Positions 22,685 through 31,985 are shown, counted from the stretch's first letter. The stretch is DNA of 64,000 nt from HGM13010 sp934527315 (GCA_934527315.1 CAKTAK010000001.1:62001-126000), one strand, 5' to 3'. Numbers and translations are program-made. The notes: generated by a model from the letters alone, not told the origin.

Positions 22685-24010
22685 ATGAGCGTATCTATGA
22701 AACAGTCCATGTTGGACAAGATTGCGGACCGTACGCTGCGCATCGGCGTGGTCGGTTTGGGTTATGTGGGTCTGCCTCTGGCTGTGGAGAAGGCAAAAGC
22801 CGGATTCCCCGTCATTGGCTTTGATGTGCAGCAGCAGAAAGTGGATATGGTAAACGCCGGCCACAACTACATCGGCGATGTTGTAGATTCGGAATTGACG
22901 GAACTGGTCAACAGCGGAAAACTGACCGCTACTTCTGACTATAGCTTTATTAAAGATGTGGATTTTGTGGCCATCTGTGTGCCTACCCCCTTGGACGACC
23001 ATCAGCAGCCGGACATCAGCTATGTGCGGGATTCCGCCATCGCTGTGGCAGAGCATCTTCATGCCGGTACCGCTGTGGTTCTGGAATCCACTACGTACCC
23101 CGGCACCACGGAGGAGCTGCTGAAACCCATTCTGGAGCAGGGCTCCGGTCTGAAATGCGGCGAGGATTTTTATCTGGGATTCTCCCCCGAGCGTGTGGAC
23201 CCGGGCAACCTGATTTATAAAACCAAGAACACCCCCAAAGTGGTGGGCGCCATCGGCAAGGATGCAACGGAAGTGATGGCTGCGCTGTACGAGGTGGTTC
23301 TGGACGGCGAAGTGTTCCAGGTTTCCTCTCCGGCTGTGGCGGAGATGGAAAAGATTCTGGAGAATACTTACCGGAATATCAACATCGGTCTGGTGAACGA
23401 GCTGGCCATTTTGTGCGACAAAATGGGCATCGACATCTGGGAAGTGATTGAGGCTGCCAAAACGAAACCCTTTGGGTTCCAGGCATTCTACCCCGGCCCC
23501 GGTCTGGGCGGTCACTGCATCCCTCTGGACCCCTATTATCTGAGCTGGAAGGCCAGAGAGTATGAGTTCCATACCTCGATGATTGAGTCCTCCATGATGA
23601 TTAACGACCGGATGCCGGAATACTGCGTGGAGCGGGCGGCCCGGATTCTGAACAGAAAGAAGAAAGCTCTGAACGGCGCTAAGGTGCTGCTGCTGGGCGT
23701 TTCCTATAAGCAGGATATTGACGATTATCGGGAAAGCCCTGCCCTGCGGGTAATGGAGCATTTCCAGATGACCGGCGCGCAGGTGGATTACTATGACCCT
23801 TGGGTGCCTGAATGCCCCTACAAGGGAAAGGTGTATCACTCCATTCCCGCACTGACGGCAGAGGTAGTGGAGAGCTATGACCTGGTGATGGTCACTACGG
23901 CGCACTCCAATGTGGATTATAAGCTGGTGCAGGCACATGCACAGGACGTGTTCGATACCAAGAACGTGATGAAGGACATCACGCCCCGGACGAATATCGA
24001 AGTGCTCTGA
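22685..24010 (+). CDS. Nucleotide-sugar dehydrogenase, probably UDP-GlcNAc 6-dehydrogenase (WbpA-like)
   Basis: A 441-residue NAD-dependent four-electron dehydrogenase that oxidises the C6 hydroxyl of a UDP-sugar. It has a Rossmann GVVGLGYVGLPLAVEKAKAG, VPTPLDDHQQPDISYV, ESTTYPGTTEELL, GFSPERVDPGN, and the active-site Cys278 in GPGLGGHCIPLDPYYLSWKA. The GFSPERVDPG and PGLGGHCIPLDP forms fit the WbpA/WecC group better than UDP-glucose dehydrogenase. Downstream WbpI-, WbpB-, WbpD- and WbpE-like genes support UDP-GlcNAc as substrate. First gene of the locus. Confidence 0.9.
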   Translation: MSVSMKQSMLDKIADRTLRIGVVGLGYVGLPLAVEKAKAGFPVIGFDVQQQKVDMVNAGHNYIGDVVDSELTELVNSGKLTATSDYSFIKDVDFVAICVPTPLDDHQQPDISYVRDSAIAVAEHLHAGTAVVLESTTYPGTTEELLKPILEQGSGLKCGEDFYLGFSPERVDPGNLIYKTKNTPKVVGAIGKDATEVMAALYEVVLDGEVFQVSSPAVAEMEKILENTYRNINIGLVNELAILCDKMGIDIWEVIEAAKTKPFGFQAFYPGPGLGGHCIPLDPYYLSWKAREYEFHTSMIESSMMINDRMPEYCVERAARILNRKKKALNGAKVLLLGVSYKQDIDDYRESPALRVMEHFQMTGAQVDYYDPWVPECPYKGKVYHSIPALTAEVVESYDLVMVTTAHSNVDYKLVQAHAQDVFDTKNVMKDITPRTNIEVL

Positions 24011-24026
24011 GCAGAGGGCTGCGCCG

Positions 24027-25154
24027 GTGAAAATACTGTTTATCACCCGACTGTACCCCAGCGACGTGTATGACAATCAGCAGACCAGCATGGGATTGTA
24101 TCTCTGCCGGGAATGGGCCCGCGCCGGACATGAAGTGCGGGTGATTCACCAGGATATGCGCTATTGCAAGCGTTGGTCGGAGCAGGAGCGGGCACTGCCG
24201 GATACCCGGCGGTTTACACTGGACGATGTTCCGGTGTCTTATATCAAATTGAATCGGCCGCTGCCGAAATACCGGTGGCTGCCGAAAAGTGAGGCAAAAA
24301 AAGCAGCGCGGTTTATTCTGAAGGAAACCGCCGGGTTCCGACCGGACGTGGTGTACGCCTTCTTCTGCTATGACCAGTGGAAGGTGATTCAGATGCTGCG
24401 GCCTTATTTTGACTGCCCCATTGTGCCGATTTTCCACAACTGCGATGTGAAATTCAGCAAGCAGCAGGTGGGGCGGATTCTGGACGCATCTCCCGTTTCC
24501 GGCGGTGTGTCCCCGAAAATTTTGCAGAAAATGCACAGCATTCGGCCGGACGCCAAAACATTCCAATGTTACGGCGGCGCGCCCAATGACGCGGGGCAGT
24601 ATCGCAAGGACAAGCAGAATGACGTGTTTACCGTGGTGTATGCGGGCATGCTCATTCCGCTGAAAAACGTGGACGTGACTCTGCGGGCATTGGCTCAGCT
24701 GCGTCCGCAGCGGGAGTTTCGGTTTGAAATTTACGGCGACGGGGAGGAAGAATCCAATCTGCGCGCCTTGACGGAGGAACTGGGGTTGACGGAATGTGTT
24801 ACGTTCCACGGTCGGGTTCCCCGGGAAACGGTTTTGGCTGCCATGGGGCAGGCGGACTGCTTTGCCATGGCCTCCAGTCCGGAGACCTTTGGCTTGACGT
24901 ATTTGGAAGCTATGGGCTGCGGTGATTACGTCATCGGCAGCCGTGGTGAGGGTATTGACGGCGTTCTGGTAGATGGAGAAAACGGAACGCTGGTAACGCC
25001 GGGCAGTGTGGAAGAGCTGGCCGCGGCGTTGGATTTGTATTTTACAGATCCGGAGCACGTGAAGGAGATGCAGCAGCGGGGGTTGGAGACCGCTGCGTCG
25101 CTGACCGAGGAGAAGGTGGCGGCGCAAATGCTGCAGGATTCATTCACGGAATAA
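24027..25154 (+). CDS. Glycosyltransferase family 4 protein
   Basis: A 375-residue GT-B enzyme starting with GTG (MKILFITRLYPSDVYDNQQTSMGLYL). The donor-binding C-terminal domain shows VVYAGMLIPLKNVDVTLRAL, then a GDGEEESNLR motif, VTFHGRVPRE and ASSPETFGLTYLEAMGCGDYVIGSRGEGI, with the E-x7-E region of GT4. It presumably adds one sugar to a lipid-linked repeat unit. Confidence 0.9.
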   Translation: MKILFITRLYPSDVYDNQQTSMGLYLCREWARAGHEVRVIHQDMRYCKRWSEQERALPDTRRFTLDDVPVSYIKLNRPLPKYRWLPKSEAKKAARFILKETAGFRPDVVYAFFCYDQWKVIQMLRPYFDCPIVPIFHNCDVKFSKQQVGRILDASPVSGGVSPKILQKMHSIRPDAKTFQCYGGAPNDAGQYRKDKQNDVFTVVYAGMLIPLKNVDVTLRALAQLRPQREFRFEIYGDGEEESNLRALTEELGLTECVTFHGRVPRETVLAAMGQADCFAMASSPETFGLTYLEAMGCGDYVIGSRGEGIDGVLVDGENGTLVTPGSVEELAAALDLYFTDPEHVKEMQQRGLETAASLTEEKVAAQMLQDSFTE

Positions 25155-25194
25155 GCCTCAATTGATTACTGTGGAAGGAACAGGGAGAGTATTG

Positions 25195-26397
25195 ATGAGA
25201 CTTTTAATCGTATCCCCGTATTTCGCGCCCTCTTCGCTGGTGGGCGCGCAGCGGATGACCAGTCTGGCCAAGTATCTGGCGGATTTGGGCAATGAGGTGC
25301 ACGTGATTGCACTGACGGCAGAAACCATGCAGCGGACCACCGGCAATTCCTGCCGGTCCACGCCTCCGGCGAATGTGACTGTGCATCAGTTCGATCTGCC
25401 GGAAGAGGTGCCCAATATTTTCAAAAACGAGCTGAACCGTGCAGCGGCCTTTGACAAGGTGTTTGAGAGTATTCTGGAGCAGTATACCTTTGACGGTCTT
25501 CTGGTGACTTTGGGGCCGTTCTATACGCTGTATTCTCTGAAGAAATTCGTGAAGAAATACAACCTGCCGTACATTCTGGACTTCCGGGATCTGGGCAGCG
25601 TGGAGCGCATGAAGAACGATACTCTGGCCAACTATATCCGGACCCATCTGACGGAGCTGTATGCCCACCGGGTGGAAAACGGTGCGGTGAAGGGCGCCGA
25701 TTACGTGACCGTGGTTTGCCCCGGCGACGTGGACCGCATGAAAAAGGCTTATCGGATTCCCGATGATAAAATCAGCTGCATTTTCAACGGCTACGATGAA
25801 GAGCGTCTCAAGGGCGTGAACTGCAAGCCTGCCCCCAGCGCCGATGATGTGTTCAAAATCGGCGTGTTCGGCAAGTTTATGATTTACAACCCGGAAAAAG
25901 GCCCCTTGATTCTGAAGGCGGTGGACCGTCTGCGGAAAGAGGGCATCAATGCCCAAATCGTCCATGTGGGCGTGGGTCGGGACGATGTTCTGGAAACCAT
26001 TCGTCAGTTGGGCGTTGACCCGGCATGCTATGACGGTCGGGGTATTCTGGACTACAAGGACGGCGTATCCGTGATGGCGGGCTGCAATATGTTTGCCATG
26101 GATTACGTGCACCCCACCGGTCTGGGCACCAAGATTTTTGACTATATCAATCTGAACAAGCCCGTTTTGGCGGTTGCGCCTCAGAATATCAATTTCTCCC
26201 AGTTTGTCTCTCAGTTTGAAAACTGCTTTGTTGTGGACGATGAGGAGCAGATTTACCGGACGATGCGGAAAATCGCCATGGAGCGGATTCAGACCCTTGA
26301 CAGTAAGATGAATGCAGACGCATTCTCCCGGAAACACCAGAATAAGCGGTTCGTGGACCTGCTGCAGGCCTACATGGCAGACAGCCGGACGGCATAA
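25195..26397 (+). CDS. Glycosyltransferase family 4-like protein
   Basis: A 400-residue GT-B protein. MRLLIVSPYFAPSSLVGAQRMTSLAKYLADLGNEVHVI is the typical acceptor-domain start. The C-terminal half has IGVFGKFMIYNPEKGPLILKAV and YKDGVSVMAGCNMFAMDYVHPTGLGTKIFDYINLNKPVLAV. ATG at 25195 was chosen over an in-frame ATT/ATG region at 25162 because of GGGAGAG upstream and family alignment. Confidence 0.88.
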   Translation: MRLLIVSPYFAPSSLVGAQRMTSLAKYLADLGNEVHVIALTAETMQRTTGNSCRSTPPANVTVHQFDLPEEVPNIFKNELNRAAAFDKVFESILEQYTFDGLLVTLGPFYTLYSLKKFVKKYNLPYILDFRDLGSVERMKNDTLANYIRTHLTELYAHRVENGAVKGADYVTVVCPGDVDRMKKAYRIPDDKISCIFNGYDEERLKGVNCKPAPSADDVFKIGVFGKFMIYNPEKGPLILKAVDRLRKEGINAQIVHVGVGRDDVLETIRQLGVDPACYDGRGILDYKDGVSVMAGCNMFAMDYVHPTGLGTKIFDYINLNKPVLAVAPQNINFSQFVSQFENCFVVDDEEQIYRTMRKIAMERIQTLDSKMNADAFSRKHQNKRFVDLLQAYMADSRTA

Positions 26398-26413
26398 CCG
26401 GGAGGTGCGCGGA

Positions 26414-27490
26414 ATGAAAATTTTGACCATTGTCGGAGCCAGACCCCAATTCATTAAAGCGGCGTCTGGCTCCCGCGCGTTGCGGAAACAGCATCAGGAA
26501 ATTCTGGTGCATACGGGACAGCACCACGACGAAAATATGTCCGAGGTGTTCTTCCGGGAGATGGAAATTCCCACGCCGGATTATAATCTGGGCATTGCCG
26601 GCGGCAGTCACGGAGAAATGACCGGCCGGATGCTCATCGAAATTGAAAAGGTTCTGCAGAAAGAAGTGCCGGACGCCGTGCTGCTGTACGGCGATACCAA
26701 CTCCACGTTGGCCGGGGCTTTGGCTGCGGTAAAGCTGCATATTCCGGTGATTCACGTGGAGGCGGGCAACCGTCTGGGCACGTTGGACAATCCGGAGGAG
26801 GTCAACCGTATTTGCACGGACCATTGCTCCACGCTGCTGCTGTGCGCCACGGAAGACGCCCGGCAGAAACTGGAAAAGGAAAATCTGGGAGACCGGGCCC
26901 ATGTCATCGGCAACGTGATGTATGACTCGTTCCTGCATTTTGCCGGACGGCCTTGGACCAATCCCCACATCATCGGTTTGGACGGCAAGCCCGTGACCGT
27001 GCCGGAGGAGTTCTATTACATGACCTGCCATCGGCAGGAGAACACCAATACGGACGAGCCGCTGACGGAGATTCTGGCGGCAATGAACAGTCTGGACGCG
27101 CCTACCATTTACGCGGTGCACCCCCGGAATCATCAGCGGGCCATGCGGGTGGCGGCGGAAAACGGATTCCGGAACGTGATTCTGACGGAGCCGGTGCAGT
27201 ATTCCGATTCCGTGCAGCTGGTGAGCCGGGCAAAGAAAGTGGTCACGGACTCCGGCGGATTGCAGTGCGAGGCATTTTATGCCGGTGTGCAGTGCGTTCT
27301 GGTGATGGACTATGTGGTCTGGCCGGAAACGATGGTGGACAACCGGAATCAGCTGGCAAAGCCGGACCGGAGAGATATTCTGGAAAAGCTCAGCCGGGAG
27401 CAGCATGTGGACCCCGGCTATCAGCCCTTCGGAGACGGCCATGCCGCGGAGAAAATGACGGAGCTGATTACCAAAACCTTTGGAAACTAA
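26414..27490 (+). CDS. wecB: UDP-GlcNAc 2-epimerase family protein (WecB/WbpI-like)
   Basis: A 358-residue non-hydrolysing epimerase: MKILTIVGARPQFIKAA, HTGQHHDENMSEVFFREM, LLYGDTNSTLAGALAA, HVEAGNRLGTL, YYMTCHRQENTN and VVTDSGGLQCEAFYAG. E. coli WecB makes UDP-ManNAc, whereas P. aeruginosa WbpI epimerises the 2,3-diacetamido uronate. The B, D and E homologues alongside favour the WbpI role here. GGAGG lies 8 bases before the ATG. Confidence 0.92.
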   Translation: MKILTIVGARPQFIKAASGSRALRKQHQEILVHTGQHHDENMSEVFFREMEIPTPDYNLGIAGGSHGEMTGRMLIEIEKVLQKEVPDAVLLYGDTNSTLAGALAAVKLHIPVIHVEAGNRLGTLDNPEEVNRICTDHCSTLLLCATEDARQKLEKENLGDRAHVIGNVMYDSFLHFAGRPWTNPHIIGLDGKPVTVPEEFYYMTCHRQENTNTDEPLTEILAAMNSLDAPTIYAVHPRNHQRAMRVAAENGFRNVILTEPVQYSDSVQLVSRAKKVVTDSGGLQCEAFYAGVQCVLVMDYVVWPETMVDNRNQLAKPDRRDILEKLSREQHVDPGYQPFGDGHAAEKMTELITKTFGN

Positions 27491-27503
27491 CGAGGAAGAG
27501 AGT

Positions 27504-28583
27504 ATGACTTACGCAATTATTGGCTGCGGCGCGATTTCCAAAAATCACATTGCGGCAGCATTGAATACGGGACTGGAAATCGTAGCCCTGTGCGATATTG
27601 TGGATACCGGTATGCCGGCGCTGCTGGAGCAGATGCCGGAAGAAACCCGGAAAAACGTGAAAACCTACGCCGATTACAAGGTGATGCTCAATGAGCTGCA
27701 CCCGGATTTGGTGGCCATTGCCACCGGCAGCGGCGTAAAAACCATGATTGCACTGGATTGCATTGCAGCCGGTGCCAACGTGATTATCGAAAAACCCATT
27801 GCGCTGTCTTTGCAGGCAGCGGACAGCATCATTGCTGCGGCAAAAGAAAAAGGTGTGCAGGTGTGCGTGTGCCACCAGAACCGTCTGAACCCTGCTGTGC
27901 AGGCCATTCATCAGGCGGCGGAGGAGGGCCGTTTCGGCCGGATGCTCCATGGCAGCGCCCGGATTCTCTGGAACCGGAACAAGGCATATTATGACGCGGC
28001 AAAATGGCGGGGCACCTGGAAGTCTGACGGCGGTACGCTGATGAATCAGTGCATTCACAGCATTGACATTCTCCGCTGGCTCATGGGCGGCGAGGTGGAG
28101 CAGGTATTTGCTTACACCGACCGGCAGGTGCATGATTATATCGAGGCTGAGGACATCGGCGTGGCTGTTGTGAAATTCAAGGGCGGCGCGTATGCCACCA
28201 TTGAGGGCACGGTGAACGTGTATCCCAGAAATCTGGAAGAAAGCCTGACGCTGCTGGGCGAAACCGGTACCGTGCAGGCGGGTGGCAAATCCCTGAACGT
28301 GATTGAAACCTGGAACTTTGCGGACAAGGACGACAGTGCTGCGGTGCGGGAAACCTTCGGAGAAAATCCCCCGGCGGTTCCCGGCTTGGGTCATACCCGG
28401 ATTTACGAGGATATGGTGGATGCAATTCGGAATCATCGGGCACCCTGCGTTTCCGCGGAGGAGGGCCGGAAAGCCATTGAGCTGATTCTGGGCATCTATC
28501 AGTCCGCTGCCACCGGAAAACCGGTGAACTTCCCCTTGACGGAAGGCTCCACACTGGATTATGTAGGACGGTTTGAATCATGA
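27504..28583 (+). CDS. Gfo/Idh/MocA oxidoreductase (WbpB-like)
   Basis: A 359-residue NAD-dependent dehydrogenase. The Rossmann domain is MTYAIIGCGAISKNHIAAALNTG, with catalytic-motif region EKPIALSLQAADSI and a C-terminal alpha/beta domain (KSDGGTLMNQCIHSIDILRWLMGG). In P. aeruginosa WbpB oxidises C3 of UDP-GlcNAcA before amination by WbpE. Its stop overlaps the next gene (ATGA). Confidence 0.9.
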   Translation: MTYAIIGCGAISKNHIAAALNTGLEIVALCDIVDTGMPALLEQMPEETRKNVKTYADYKVMLNELHPDLVAIATGSGVKTMIALDCIAAGANVIIEKPIALSLQAADSIIAAAKEKGVQVCVCHQNRLNPAVQAIHQAAEEGRFGRMLHGSARILWNRNKAYYDAAKWRGTWKSDGGTLMNQCIHSIDILRWLMGGEVEQVFAYTDRQVHDYIEAEDIGVAVVKFKGGAYATIEGTVNVYPRNLEESLTLLGETGTVQAGGKSLNVIETWNFADKDDSAAVRETFGENPPAVPGLGHTRIYEDMVDAIRNHRAPCVSAEEGRKAIELILGIYQSAATGKPVNFPLTEGSTLDYVGRFES

Positions 28584-29140
28584 GTTATTTCGTGCATGAA
28601 AGCAGCTATGTGGACGACGGTGTGGAAATCGGCGAGGGTACCAAAATCTGGCACTTCTGCCACGTTCAGTCCGGGGCAAAAATCGGCGAAAACTGCTCCT
28701 TCGGGCAGAATGTGAATATCTCCAACCACGTGACTGTGGGCAACCGGGTGAAAATCCAGAACAACGTGTCCGTGTACGAGGGCGTTACATTGGAAGACGG
28801 CGTGTTCTGCGGTCCCAGCTGTGTATTTACCAATGACCTGACCCCCCGGGCGCGCTACCCCAAGGGCAGCGCGGGATATAAGCCCACGCTGGTGAAAGAA
28901 GGCGCCTCCATTGGTGCAAACGCAACAGTGGTGTGCGGACATACCATCGGCAGAAATGCGCTGATTGGCGCAGGAGCTGTGGTGACCGGGAATGTGCCGG
29001 ACCATGCGTTGATGCTGGGCGTTCCCGCCCGGCAATGCGGTTGGGTGTGCGAATGCGGGGAGCGGCTGCCGGACAGCTTGGCTTGCCCCTGCTGCGGCAG
29101 GAAGTATCGTCCGGGCAAAGACGGTTTGGAGGAGACATGA
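28580..29140 (+). CDS. Left-handed beta-helix acetyltransferase (WbpD-like) with C-terminal zinc-ribbon
   Basis: A 186-residue protein. Residues 1-150 form hexapeptide repeats (VDDGVEIGEGTKIWHFCHVQ, IGENCSFGQNVNISNHVTVG, FTNDLTPRARYP, ATVVCGHTIGRNALIGAGAVVTG), very like WbpD, which acetylates the 3-amino group. The last 35 residues add CGWVCECGERL and CPCCGRKY, two Cys pairs forming a probable zinc ribbon that I recall being present in some but not all relatives. Overlaps its neighbours on both sides. Confidence 0.9.
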   Translation: MSYFVHESSYVDDGVEIGEGTKIWHFCHVQSGAKIGENCSFGQNVNISNHVTVGNRVKIQNNVSVYEGVTLEDGVFCGPSCVFTNDLTPRARYPKGSAGYKPTLVKEGASIGANATVVCGHTIGRNALIGAGAVVTGNVPDHALMLGVPARQCGWVCECGERLPDSLACPCCGRKYRPGKDGLEET

Positions 29141-29511
29141 GCAAGCGGAAACAATACGGCGGAATTCTGGCGGTCCTGTTTGTGATTGCCGTGGCCATCG
29201 GCGCTGTGGGCGCCGCCCGGGAAAACGGAATCATTATGGTGGTTTCCGTGGCGATTCTGGGTCTGGGCGCGGCGATTCTGAATGCCAAATACCGCTTGGA
29301 AATTTACCGGGAAATCGGAGAAAAAAGTCCCGGCAGCTATGAACGAATTCTCACCGAGGGCGAGGAGCCGGCGGAAGGCCGTCCTCCGTATCCTCCGGAG
29401 ATTCGGGCGCTGCTCCGGAAACAGCGGCAGTTTCAGTTGTTGTCAACATGGCTGCCCATTGGGGAAATTGCAATTGTATGCGTGTTTGGCATACTGTTGC
29501 GGAATCTGTGA
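29137..29511 (+). CDS. Small membrane protein of unknown function in the polysaccharide locus
   Basis: A 124-residue protein I do not recognise. It has two hydrophobic spans near the N-terminus (ILAVLFVIAVAIGAVGAA and IIMVVSVAILGLGAAIL), a polar middle with many Glu and Pro, and a third span at the C-terminus (PIGEIAIVCVFGILL). Its start overlaps the acetyltransferase stop, and the aminotransferase follows 11 bp later, so it is a true member of the operon. Confidence 0.75.
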   Translation: MSKRKQYGGILAVLFVIAVAIGAVGAARENGIIMVVSVAILGLGAAILNAKYRLEIYREIGEKSPGSYERILTEGEEPAEGRPPYPPEIRALLRKQRQFQLLSTWLPIGEIAIVCVFGILLRNL

Positions 29512-29522
29512 GGAAACATTCA

Positions 29523-30650
29523 GTGGAATTTCGTGATTTGAAAGCCCAGTATCGGGCATTGCAGCCGGAAATGGACCGGGCAATTCTGGAAACGGTGGCC
29601 GGCGCAGGATTCATCGGCGGAGCGCGGGTCAAAGCGCTGGAAGAGCGTCTGGCGGCGTATGTGGGCGTGAAACATTGCATCACTTGCGGCAACGGCACCG
29701 ACGCGCTGCAGCTGATGCTGATGGCATGGGCCATCGGCCCCGGGGACGCAGTATTTGTCCCGGACTTTACCTTTTTTGCCTCCGGCGAGGCGGTCTCCTT
29801 TGTGGGGGGCACTCCGGTGTTTTATGACGTCTGCCCGGATACCTTCAACGGCTCGGCAGAAAGTCTGGAGCAGGCAATTGCCGCTGTGGAGGCAGAGGGT
29901 AAGCTGAAACCGAAGGCAGTGATTGCCGTGGATTTGTATGGTCTGCCGGCAGATTATCCCGCCATCGAGGCGGTGGCAAAGCGCCACGGTCTGAAGGTTT
30001 TGGAAGACGCGGCGCAGGGATTCGGCGGCAAAATCGGCAGCAAACGTGCCGGTTCCTTCGGAGACGGTGCGGCAACTTCGTTCTTCCCGGCAAAGCCTTT
30101 GGGCTGCTACGGTGACGGCGGCGCCGTGTTTATGAATGACGATGAAACCGCTGCGTTGGTGCGCTCTTTGTGCGTACACGGCAAAGGCAGCGACAAGTAT
30201 GATAACGTGCGCATCGGCATGAACTCCCGTTTGGACGCGGTTCAGGCGGCGGTTTTGGACGTTAAGCTCACGGCATTTGAGCAGCGGGAACTGGAAGACG
30301 TGAACACTGCGGCCCGGCGCTATGACAGCGCATTGTCCGGTTTGGTCACGCCGGTGGTTCCGGAAGGCTATCTGTCCAGCTGGGCGCAGTACACCCTGCG
30401 TCTGGAAAACCGGCAGCAGCGGGACGGTTTGCAGGCAGCGCTGAAAGCCCGGGGCATTCCCAGTATGGTGTATTACCCCAAACCCATGCATTGCCAGACG
30501 GCATTTGCCCATGTGAAGCAGTATGTGCCCTGCCCCAACACGGAGCAGCTGTGCGATACGGTGTTGTCTCTGCCCATGCACCCCTACTTGACAGCAGAGG
30601 CGGTTGCCCAGGTGGCGCAGGCTGTGCGGGAAGAATTGAATCATCTGTAA
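29523..30650 (+). CDS. DegT/DnrJ/EryC1/StrS aminotransferase (WbpE-like)
   Basis: A 375-residue PLP-dependent sugar aminotransferase. VEFRDLKAQYRALQPEMD is the classic WbpE-like start; GNGTDALQLMLMA binds the cofactor phosphate; DLYGLPADYPAI and LEDAAQGFGGKIGSKRAG precede the Schiff-base Lys191 in SFFPAKPLGCYGDGGA. GTG at 29523 is chosen because AGGA (29511-29514) lies 8 bases upstream. It completes the set needed to convert UDP-GlcNAc to UDP-ManNAc(3NAc)A. Confidence 0.92.
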   Translation: MEFRDLKAQYRALQPEMDRAILETVAGAGFIGGARVKALEERLAAYVGVKHCITCGNGTDALQLMLMAWAIGPGDAVFVPDFTFFASGEAVSFVGGTPVFYDVCPDTFNGSAESLEQAIAAVEAEGKLKPKAVIAVDLYGLPADYPAIEAVAKRHGLKVLEDAAQGFGGKIGSKRAGSFGDGAATSFFPAKPLGCYGDGGAVFMNDDETAALVRSLCVHGKGSDKYDNVRIGMNSRLDAVQAAVLDVKLTAFEQRELEDVNTAARRYDSALSGLVTPVVPEGYLSSWAQYTLRLENRQQRDGLQAALKARGIPSMVYYPKPMHCQTAFAHVKQYVPCPNTEQLCDTVLSLPMHPYLTAEAVAQVAQAVREELNHL

Positions 30651-30659
30651 ACTCATTCG

Positions 30660-30694
30660 GAAGATGCGGCAGCTGCCGCATCTTCTGTTTTTTT
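30660..30694 (+). terminator. Terminator of the polysaccharide locus
   Basis: A perfect 26-bp palindrome, GAAGATGCGGCAG/CTGCCGCATCTTC (30660-30685), then TG and a seven-T run. Confidence 0.88.
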
Positions 30695-30720
30695 ATCCCT
30701 TGCGGGAAAATCGTTTTTTG

Positions 30721-30749
30721 TTTACCCAGCGGGGCAGATGTGCTATGAT
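30721..30749 (+). promoter_or_regulatory. Probable promoter of the AIM24-family gene
   Basis: TTTACC (30721-30726), 17-bp spacer, TATGAT (30744-30749); the -35 box is weak. Confidence 0.5.
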
Positions 30750-30804
30750 GAGAAAAGAGAGACGGAGCGCCTTTTACGAAAGCGAATTTTAGGAGGGTAA
30801 GTCA

Positions 30805-31494
30805 ATGAAATATGAAATTCTGGGCGATAATATGCCCGTTGTGGTTTGTAATCTGGAAAACGGAGAGTCCATGCTGACCGAGCGGGGCTCCATGGCGTGG
30901 ATGAGCCCCAATATGGAAATGAGCACCAATGCCGGCGGCGGTCTGGGCCGAGCCCTCGGACGAATGTTCTCCGGTGAGTCCATTTTTCAGAACACTTACA
31001 CCGCGAAAGGCGGCCCCGGCATGATTGCCTTTGCGTCCTGCTTTATGGGCTCCATCCGTGCGGTGGAGATTACGCCGGATCGCCCGGTGATTGTGCAGAA
31101 ACACGGATTCCTGGCCGCGGAGCGGGGTGTGGAGCTGTCCACATTCTTCCAGAAACGAATGAGCTCCGGCTTGTTCGGCGGCGAGGGATTCATTATGCAG
31201 AAGCTTTCCGGACGGGGCACGGCGTTTCTGGAAATCGACGGCTACGCGGTGGAGTATGTTCTGGAGCCGGGGCAGAAAATCGTGGTGGATACCGGCAGTC
31301 TGGCAATGATAGACGCAAGCTGTAAGCTGGAAGTGCAGAGCATCAAGGGCGTGAAAAATGTGCTGTTCGGCGGGGAAGGTCTGTTCAATACCGTGGTGAC
31401 CGGACCGGGCCGGGTGGTTTTGCAGACCATGCCCATCAGCGGCGTGGCATCGGCGCTGATTCCCTATCTGCCCACCAATAACAGCAGCAACTGA
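30805..31494 (+). CDS. AIM24/TIGR00266 family protein
   Basis: A 229-residue predicted beta-sandwich protein. Family features are MLTERGSMAWMSPNMEMSTNAGG near the start, GRMFSGESIFQNTYTA, GPGMIAFASCFMGSI, an FFQKRMSSGLFGGEGFIMQKLSG segment and VVTGPGRVVLQTMP near the end. The biochemical role in bacteria is unknown. GGAGG precedes the ATG. Confidence 0.9.
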   Translation: MKYEILGDNMPVVVCNLENGESMLTERGSMAWMSPNMEMSTNAGGGLGRALGRMFSGESIFQNTYTAKGGPGMIAFASCFMGSIRAVEITPDRPVIVQKHGFLAAERGVELSTFFQKRMSSGLFGGEGFIMQKLSGRGTAFLEIDGYAVEYVLEPGQKIVVDTGSLAMIDASCKLEVQSIKGVKNVLFGGEGLFNTVVTGPGRVVLQTMPISGVASALIPYLPTNNSSN

Positions 31495-31565
31495 TTTCCC
31501 GATGCCGGGCGCGCTTGGAGCGGATTTCAGCCAATCGTATATTTACACCATAGGAGGAACGTAAA

Positions 31566-31985
31566 ATGGAATACAAACGCTTTGGGGATACGATTTTCGC
31601 CCGTCTGGACCGGGGCGAGGAAATTCTGGAGCAGCTGAAAATTCTGGCATTGCAGGAAAACATCAAACTGGCCAGCGTCCGGGGCTTGGGCGCGGTGGAC
31701 GAATTCACCGTGGGTGTGTTCAAAACTGACCGGAAACAGTATGACGCCAATTCTTTCACCGGCTATTTTGAAATCGTCTCCCTCACCGGTACCATTACCA
31801 CCATGGACGGAGAATACTACGCCCATCTGCACATGAGCGCCGGCAACGAAAAAGGCGAGGTGTTCGGCGGACATCTGAATCGGGCGATGATCAGCGCCAC
31901 CTGCGAGCTGGTGATTCAGGTGGTGGACGGCACTGTGGAGCGCCGCTTTGACCCGGAAATCGGTCTGAACGTGTTCAAATTCTGA
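31566..31985 (+). CDS. PPC/DUF296 domain protein
   Basis: A 139-residue single PPC domain: IFARLDRGEEILEQLKILAL, LASVRGLGAVDEFTVGVF and HLHMSAGNEKGEVFGGHLNRA with clustered His suitable for metal binding. Bacterial PPC proteins are often called DNA-binding by analogy to plant AT-hook proteins, but this one has no AT-hook. GGAGG lies 8 bases before the ATG. Confidence 0.88.
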   Translation: MEYKRFGDTIFARLDRGEEILEQLKILALQENIKLASVRGLGAVDEFTVGVFKTDRKQYDANSFTGYFEIVSLTGTITTMDGEYYAHLHMSAGNEKGEVFGGHLNRAMISATCELVIQVVDGTVERRFDPEIGLNVFKF

